Position numbers and translations under genes: made by a program. Below are positions 58,917 through 64,000 of a DNA stretch of 64,000 nucleotides, piece by piece (position 1 is the first letter of the stretch; each line of letters begins with the position of its first letter). The stretch spans positions 124,001 through 188,000 of the forward strand of contig NZ_BCRT01000008.1 in assembly GCF_001552735.1 (NCBI RefSeq). The letters run 5' to 3'. The notes under the pieces are model-generated. The model was given only the letters and a program-made list of their open reading frames with translations. It did not search any database and was not told the DNA's origin. The DNA is from Sanguibacter suarezii NBRC 16159. Lineage in GTDB: Bacteria; Actinomycetota; Actinomycetes; Actinomycetales; Cellulomonadaceae.

Positions 58917-59756
58917 ATGGAACAGCGGTACGCAACAAGCCCCGAGCACGTGCCGGGGATGGACACGGCAGAGCTGCGCAGTCGCTACCTCGTGCAGGAC
59001 CTCTTCGCTGCCGACGAGATCAACGCCGTCTACACCCACCACGACCGCGTGGTGCTCGTGGGCATCAGCCCGGTCACCGGCCCGCTCACGCTGGGCACCT
59101 ACCCCGAGATCCGCTCGGACTTCTTCTTCGCCCACCGCGAGGGCGGCATCGTCAACGTCGGCGGCGCCGGCACAGTCACGGTCGACGGCACCACGTACAC
59201 CCTGGCCAAGGGCGCGTGCCTGTACATCGGTCGCGGGGCCCAGGACATCGTCTTCGCCTCCACCGAGCCCGACGCCGCAGACGGCGCCGCGGCCTTCTAC
59301 CTCGTCTCCGCCCCGGCGCACACCGCCTACCCCACCACCCTCGTGGAGCCTGGGCAGGGCACGGTGCGTGAGCTCGGCGACCCGCTCACCTCCAACCGCC
59401 GCACCCTCAACCAGTACATCCACGAGAACGGCGTGCAGAGCTGCCAGATCGTCATGGGTGTCACAACCCTTCACCCAGGCAGCATGTGGAATACAATGCC
59501 TGCTCACACGCATGATCGCCGGATGGAGGCCTACCTCTACTTCGATCTGCCGGTCCAGGCACGGGTCATCCACATCATGGGTGAGCCGACCGAGACCCGG
59601 CACCTGGTCGTAGGGAACAAGGAAGCCATCATCTCCCCGAGCTGGTCGGTCCACTCCGGCGTCGGCTCGGAGAGCTACAGCTTCGTCTGGGCCATGGCGG
59701 GGGAGAACCAGTCCTTCGACGACATGGACGGATTCGCCATCGCGGACATGCGCTGA
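58917..59756 (+). CDS. kduI: 5-dehydro-4-deoxy-D-glucuronate isomerase
   Basis: 279 aa, matching the family length. Zinc-site residues H197, H199, E204 (HTHDRRMEAYLYF) and H246 (SWSVHSG) are intact. Converts 4-deoxy-L-threo-5-hexosulose uronate, the product of unsaturated uronide breakdown, into 2,5-diketo-3-deoxygluconate, which KduD then reduces. GAGG lies before the ATG. Own -10 and upstream terminator suggest a separate transcript from the TRAP genes. Confidence 0.93.
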   Translation: MEQRYATSPEHVPGMDTAELRSRYLVQDLFAADEINAVYTHHDRVVLVGISPVTGPLTLGTYPEIRSDFFFAHREGGIVNVGGAGTVTVDGTTYTLAKGACLYIGRGAQDIVFASTEPDAADGAAAFYLVSAPAHTAYPTTLVEPGQGTVRELGDPLTSNRRTLNQYIHENGVQSCQIVMGVTTLHPGSMWNTMPAHTHDRRMEAYLYFDLPVQARVIHIMGEPTETRHLVVGNKEAIISPSWSVHSGVGSESYSFVWAMAGENQSFDDMDGFAIADMR

Positions 59757-59781
59757 CCAATGGCGCCTTTGCCCGACAGGG

Positions 59782-60579
59782 ATGGACGAGATGGACACCG
59801 AAGCCTCCGCAGCAGCGCATGGAACGGCACTGACGACCACCAATGCGAGCGAGAAGACGCTGCTGGTCCTCGAGGCAGCGTTCTCCTACTCACGGTTCAC
59901 CGACATCGTCGAGGCCACGGGTCTGCCCAAGGCCACCACCCACCGCATCCTCGCCACGCTGCTGGACCGTCAGTTCGTCACCGTGAACAAGGACGGCGGC
60001 TACCTGCCCGGGCCGAAGATCTTGTCCTTGGCCGGGCGGGCCCTGGAACGGATCGACATCTCGGCGATCGCGCAGCCGCACATCGACGCCCTCGTGGAGC
60101 GGGTGCACTGCACGGTCCACCTCGGAGCCGGTAACGGCGACGAGGTGCTGTACCTGGTCCGCACGGACTCGGACACGCCGTACCGCATGCCGTCCCGGGT
60201 GGGGCACTCCATCCCGATGCACTCCTCGGGGATCGGCAAGGTCATCCTCGCCAGCTACTCCGACGACGCGCTCGAGCGATTCGTCGCCCGGGCCGGCCTG
60301 GAACGCCGCACGCACCGCACCCTGACCACGCTCCCCGACCTCGAGCGGGAGATCACCCAGGTGCGGCAGGTGGGGTACGCCCTCGACCGCGAGGAGAACG
60401 TCCCGGGTGTCATCTGCGTGGCGGCCCCCGTCTACGACCACACCGGAACAGTGAAGTACGGCGTGTCCATCTCCACCATCACCCTGCAGCACACCGAAGA
60501 CCAGATCGAAGCAATGTCCCCCGAGGCGATCGCCACCGCGAACGCCATCTCGGAGGCGTTGGGCTACACCCCGCACTGA
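59782..60579 (+). CDS. IclR-family regulator of uronate catabolism
   Basis: About 262-265 aa. N-terminal winged helix (SYSRFTDIVEATGLPKATTHRIL) and IclR sensor domain (IPMHSSGIGKVILAS, GYALDREENVPGVICVAAPV). The ATG at 59791 is preceded by AGGG at a usable distance and may be preferred over 59782. It lies between kduI and kduD and probably controls the locus through the GGAAC dyads at 55794-55843, with a uronate catabolite as inducer. Confidence 0.87.
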   Translation: MDEMDTEASAAAHGTALTTTNASEKTLLVLEAAFSYSRFTDIVEATGLPKATTHRILATLLDRQFVTVNKDGGYLPGPKILSLAGRALERIDISAIAQPHIDALVERVHCTVHLGAGNGDEVLYLVRTDSDTPYRMPSRVGHSIPMHSSGIGKVILASYSDDALERFVARAGLERRTHRTLTTLPDLEREITQVRQVGYALDREENVPGVICVAAPVYDHTGTVKYGVSISTITLQHTEDQIEAMSPEAIATANAISEALGYTPH

Positions 60580-60628
60580 CGGTGCCCTGACGGGCGCCGG
60601 CCAGGCCCCATCAGAGAAGAGCACCGTC

Positions 60629-61417
60629 ATGTCCCACTCCAGCACGTCCCCCCAGATCACCGAGCGCCTGTTCAGCCTGGACGGCCAGCTGGCCGTCGTC
60701 ACCGGCGCCAGCCAGGGAATCGGCCTGGCCATCGCGAGCACCCTCGCCGCAGCCGGCGCCGACGTCATCGGCGTGTCCACCACGATGCCCGACGGCGAGA
60801 GCGCGGCCCGCACCGCGGTCGAGGCCGCCGGACGCACCTTCATCCCGCTGAGCGCCGACTTCACCGACCGGGCCGCTGTCGCCGCGCTCGCCGCGGACCT
60901 GGCCGCCCGCCCGGTCGACATCCTCGTCAACAACGGCGGCACGATCCGCCGGGCACCGGCTGTGGAGCACTCCGACGAGGACTTCGACGCCGTGCTCGAC
61001 GTCAACCTGCGCAGCGCCTGGGTGCTCTCCCGCGAGGTCGGCGCCACGATGATCGCCCGCGGTCACGGCAAGATCGTCAACACCGCCTCCATGCTCAGCT
61101 TCCAGGGCGGCATCAACGTCCCGGGCTACACCTCCTCGAAGTCGGCGATCGCCGGGCTCACCCGCGCGCTGGCCAACGAGTGGGCGAGCAAGGGGATCAA
61201 CGTCAACGCCGTGGCCCCCGGATACGTGGCGACCGCCAACACCCACCAGCTCCGCGAGGACGCCGAGCGCAGCGAGTCCATCCTCGCCCGCATCCCGGCC
61301 GGGCGGTGGGCCGTGCCCGAGGACATCGCCGGCGCCGTCCTGTTCCTCTCCTCACGTGCGGCCGACTACGTCAACGGTGCGGTGCTGCCCGTCGACGGCG
61401 GCTGGCTCGCCCGCTGA
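60629..61417 (+). CDS. kduD: 2-dehydro-3-deoxy-D-gluconate 5-dehydrogenase
   Basis: 262 aa SDR. TGASQGIGLAI cofactor loop, NTASMLSFQGGINVPGYTSSK catalytic Ser-Tyr-Lys region (the LSFQGG stretch and ILARIPAGRW are characteristic of KduD), and VLPVDGGWLAR. Reduces 2,5-diketo-3-deoxygluconate to 2-keto-3-deoxygluconate. AGAGAAG lies before the ATG. Follows the IclR gene by 49 bases. Confidence 0.88.
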   Translation: MSHSSTSPQITERLFSLDGQLAVVTGASQGIGLAIASTLAAAGADVIGVSTTMPDGESAARTAVEAAGRTFIPLSADFTDRAAVAALAADLAARPVDILVNNGGTIRRAPAVEHSDEDFDAVLDVNLRSAWVLSREVGATMIARGHGKIVNTASMLSFQGGINVPGYTSSKSAIAGLTRALANEWASKGINVNAVAPGYVATANTHQLREDAERSESILARIPAGRWAVPEDIAGAVLFLSSRAADYVNGAVLPVDGGWLAR

Positions 61418-61455
61418 CCCGCACTGCACCCTGCCGGCCCTGAAAGGACCAGACG

Positions 61456-62463
61456 ATGCGCATCACCATCACCGAGTGCGACCACGACTCCTTCGACGCG
61501 GAGAACACGGTCGCCGCCGCCGCGGGGGCTGAGCTCGTCGTCGCGCAGTCCACCGACGCCGCCTCCCTCGTGGACGCCTGCGCCGACGCCGACGCGATCC
61601 TCGTGCAGTACGCCTCCATCACCGCCGAGATCATGGACGCCCTGCCAGGGCTCAAGGTCATCGGCCGCTACGGCGTCGGCGTCGACTCGGTCGATGTCGC
61701 GGCCGCCACGGCGCGCGGGATCGCGGTGTGCAACGTGCCCGACTACGGCACCGAGGCGGTCTCCGACCACGCGATCGGCCTGGCGCTGGCGGTGGGCCGG
61801 GGCATCCCGCGGCTGGACCGCGGGATGCGGGCCGGCAGCTTCGACCTCGCGGTGGTGCGCCCGCTGTACCAGACCGCCGCCCGCGTCTTCGGGATCATCG
61901 GGATGGGGTTGATCGGCACGGCCACCGCGCGCAAGGCCGCCGGCCTGGGCTACGAGGTGATCGGCTACGACGTGCGCGCCGAGCCGGGAGCCGCGACCTT
62001 CCACGGCTTCCCCGCGGTGAGCCTCGACGAGCTGCTCGAGCGCTCGCAGGTGGTCTCCATGCACACCCCCCTCACCGACGAGACGCGCAACCTCGTCGGC
62101 GCGGCCGAGCTCGACCGGATGCGCACCGACGCGATCATCGTCAACACCAGCCGCGGCGGGGTCATCAGCACCGCCGCGCTCGTGGACGCGCTGCGCGCCG
62201 GGAGCATCGCCGGGGCAGGGATCGACGTCCACGAGACCGAGCCGCTGCCGGCCGGTCACCCGCTGATGGACTTCGACAACGTGGTGCTCACCCCGCACCT
62301 GGCCTGGTACTCCGAGGAGTCCTACGTCGAGCTCAAGCGACGCACCATCGAGAACGTCGTCGAGGTGTGCGCCGGGCGGATGCCGCGCAACATCCTCAAC
62401 CCGCAGGTCCTGGGGACCGCGGGACGCAACGCCCAGTTTCCCCTTCTCACCACTGGAGCCTGA
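61456..62463 (+). CDS. D-isomer-specific 2-hydroxyacid dehydrogenase
   Basis: 335 aa. Rossmann ARVFGIIGMGLIGTATA, VSMHTPLTDETRN, IIVNTSRGGVISTAAL and catalytic-His region VVLTPHLAWYSEE. A phosphoglycerate-dehydrogenase-like member. Possibly reduces 2-keto-gluconate or a 2-keto-3-deoxy sugar acid. RBS GAAAGGA. The ADH gene starts 2 bases after the stop; one operon from kduD to the end. Confidence 0.87.
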   Translation: MRITITECDHDSFDAENTVAAAAGAELVVAQSTDAASLVDACADADAILVQYASITAEIMDALPGLKVIGRYGVGVDSVDVAAATARGIAVCNVPDYGTEAVSDHAIGLALAVGRGIPRLDRGMRAGSFDLAVVRPLYQTAARVFGIIGMGLIGTATARKAAGLGYEVIGYDVRAEPGAATFHGFPAVSLDELLERSQVVSMHTPLTDETRNLVGAAELDRMRTDAIIVNTSRGGVISTAALVDALRAGSIAGAGIDVHETEPLPAGHPLMDFDNVVLTPHLAWYSEESYVELKRRTIENVVEVCAGRMPRNILNPQVLGTAGRNAQFPLLTTGA

Positions 62464-62464
62464 G

Positions 62465-63547
62465 ATGAACACCATGCACGCGGCCCGTTGGACGGCCACC
62501 GACGAGGTCGAGGTCACCGAGGTGCCTCGACCGACAGTGCCGCAGGGCTGGGCCCTGGTCAAGGTCGCCTACAACGGGATCTGCGGGACGGACCTGTCGA
62601 TCGTGCACGGCAAGCACCCGCGCGCGGTGCACGGGCTCATCCCCGGTCACGAGATGTCCGGGTGGATCGAGGAGCCGGGGGACAGTGGGCTCGCGGTCGG
62701 CACCCTCGTCGTCGTCGAGCCGCTCATCTCCTGCGGTGAGTGCCTGTCCTGCCGCGGCGGCAACGCCCACGTGTGCAGCAGGCTCGGGCTCTACGGCATC
62801 GACGCCCCGGGCGCGATGGCCGACCTCGTCGCACTGCCCCCGCACGTGCTGCACGCCGTCCCGGACTCGGTCGACCCGCGCACCGCCGCCCTCGCCGAGC
62901 CGCTGGCCGTCGCGGTGCACGCGGTCGCCCGGTCCGGTATGGAGGCAGGCGACACGGTCGCGGTCTTCGGGGCGGGGCCCATCGGCGTGCTCGTCGCCCT
63001 CGTCGCCCGGCACGAGGGAGCCGGTCAGGTGGTCATCACCGAGCCCAGCCCGTGGCGGCGCTCGGTGGCCCACGACCTCGGCCTGACCGTGGTGCCCGAG
63101 GACGCGACCATGACGTCGGTCGTGGCTGAGCTCACCGGCGGGGAAGGGGCGGACACGACCTTCGACTCCGCCGCCCACCCCTGCGTGGCGGCCGAGGTGA
63201 CCGCGGCGACGCGGGTGCTCGGGCGGATCGTCGTGGTCGGTGTGTACAAGCAGCCCACCGCGCTGGACCTGCAGGCCATCTGCTTCAAGGAGCAGTCGAT
63301 GGTGGGGGTGCGCGTGTACACCACCGCGGACATGACCCGGGCGATCGAGCTCATCGCCTCCGGCGCCCTCGGCCTCGAGGGTTTCCCCACCCGGGCCTTC
63401 GCCCTGGCCGACTCCGCAGCCGCCTTCGACGCCGCGACCACCGGGCAGGACTGCCTCAAGGTGCTCGTGACCCCGCTCCCCGGTGCGTCCGACGACGCCG
63501 TCGCCGCTGCGGCTGCCGGCGCCGTCATCGAGGAGGCGGCACTGTGA
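62465..63547 (+). CDS. Zinc-dependent medium-chain alcohol/sugar dehydrogenase
   Basis: 360 aa. GHEMSGWIEEPG and catalytic-Zn Cys in NGICGTD (C40 region), structural-Zn cysteines in CGECLSCRGGNAHVC, cofactor loop VAVFGAGPIGVLVAL. Similar to threonine/sorbitol dehydrogenases. Likely oxidises a sugar acid, such as an aldonate, in uronate breakdown. Stop overlaps the next GTG start. Confidence 0.88.
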   Translation: MNTMHAARWTATDEVEVTEVPRPTVPQGWALVKVAYNGICGTDLSIVHGKHPRAVHGLIPGHEMSGWIEEPGDSGLAVGTLVVVEPLISCGECLSCRGGNAHVCSRLGLYGIDAPGAMADLVALPPHVLHAVPDSVDPRTAALAEPLAVAVHAVARSGMEAGDTVAVFGAGPIGVLVALVARHEGAGQVVITEPSPWRRSVAHDLGLTVVPEDATMTSVVAELTGGEGADTTFDSAAHPCVAAEVTAATRVLGRIVVVGVYKQPTALDLQAICFKEQSMVGVRVYTTADMTRAIELIASGALGLEGFPTRAFALADSAAAFDAATTGQDCLKVLVTPLPGASDDAVAAAAAGAVIEEAAL

Positions 63548-64000
63548 GCGCCTTCGACCTCACCGGTCAGGTCGCCGCCGTCACCGGCGGCGGGCGCGGG
63601 CTCGGCTCGGGGATCACCCGGGCGCTGCTCGACGCCGGCGCCGACGTCGTCGTCTTCGGGCGAAGCGGGGTCCCAGCCGAGCTCACCGACCATGCCGCGG
63701 CCCTGGGGCGGCAGGTGCACTTCTTCGCGATGGACCTGTCCGACCCGGCCCAGGTGGAGGCCGTCTCCGGGGAGGTGCTCGCCGCCCACCGCGTCGACAT
63801 CCTCGTCAACAACGCCGGGACCCAGGACCGCTACCCCGCGGTCGACTTCCCGCTCGAGGCCTGGGACGAGGTGATCAACGTCAACCTCCGCTCGGTGTTC
63901 CAGCTGTGCCAGCTCTTCGGCCGGCCGATGCTCGAGCGCGGGGCGGGCAAGATCGTCAACCTCGCCTCGCTGCTGAGCTTCCAGGGCGGCTTCACCGTGC
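63544..64000 (+). CDS. KduD-like SDR, 3' end outside the window
   Basis: The visible 152 residues show TGGGRGLGSGI, DILVNNAGTQDRYPA and ASLLSFQGG, like KduD at 60629. GTG start overlaps the previous stop (GTGA at 63544-63547). Probably a second uronate or keto-sugar reductase in the same operon. The end and downstream genes are not in the window. Confidence 0.82.
   Translation, partial: MSAFDLTGQVAAVTGGGRGLGSGITRALLDAGADVVVFGRSGVPAELTDHAAALGRQVHFFAMDLSDPAQVEAVSGEVLAAHRVDILVNNAGTQDRYPAVDFPLEAWDEVINVNLRSVFQLCQLFGRPMLERGAGKIVNLASLLSFQGGFTV

Overview
The window is very GC-rich, densely packed bacterial DNA. GTG starts, ATGA/GTGA start-stop overlaps, likely leaderless promoters, an IdeR/DtxR-type iron box and the gene families present all point to an actinobacterium, most likely a Micrococcales member of the Cellulomonas/Sanguibacter type. 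The genus is inference. I see no rRNA, tRNA, CRISPR array, insertion sequence or phage genes.

Layout. (1) 1-9009: polysaccharide locus with two GH43 enzymes (the first cut by the window edge), a ThuA-like protein, a chimeric DeoR-HTH/LacI-sensor regulator, a heparinase II/III-like lyase, a 2-hydroxyacid dehydrogenase and a DUF2264 protein. (2) 9031-12978: one minus-strand operon with ABC ATPase, ABC-2 permease, NarL-type histidine kinase and response regulator. (3) 13209-14109: ohrR-ohr peroxide resistance. (4) 14252-26556: SGNH esterase, LacI regulator with a palindromic operator on a good promoter, a dipeptide/oligosaccharide-type ABC importer, a GH1 beta-glucosidase and a large GH94-type phosphorylase that most resembles 1,2-beta-oligoglucan phosphorylase. 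(5) 26833-31069: divergent sugar isomerase and SDR/FAD-oxidoreductase genes around two LacI-type operators. (6) 31297-35430: iron-siderophore ABC importer behind an IdeR/DtxR-type box. (7) 35486-44491: small metabolic and stress genes (GNATs, two paralogous aldo/keto reductases around an XRE/MmyB regulator, an atypical SDR, a possible STAS protein, a Gfo/Idh/MocA oxidoreductase, a cupin, and a lipoprotein/27-aa membrane peptide/DUF6766 operon). (8) 44774-48089: an unusual three-gene operon of acyl-CoA-dehydrogenase-like flavoprotein, PIG-L deacetylase/methyltransferase fusion and GT2 glycosyltransferase. (9) 48120-54609: MarR/Bcr-CflA efflux pair, GH42 beta-galactosidase with its LacI regulator, and NhaA. 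(10) 54754-64000: hexuronate locus with a TRAP transporter, KduI, IclR regulator, KduD, a 2-hydroxyacid dehydrogenase, a zinc dehydrogenase and a second KduD-like SDR cut by the right edge, with a 3-hydroxyisobutyrate-dehydrogenase-family gene divergent to it.

How it fits together: most of the window serves uptake and breakdown of plant or microbial glycans. Near-identical 14-bp palindromes of the form GGAAnnCGnTTnCC lie upstream of four scattered sugar-oxidation or glycosidase units (27790, 27844, 42200, 52148). They suggest one LacI regulon, probably run by the LacI gene at 52196-53251, linking the GH42 enzyme to an oxidative sugar pathway. A second non-coding theme is a set of three very long intergenic hairpins (28-nt arms, 8-9-nt loops), two of them related in sequence.
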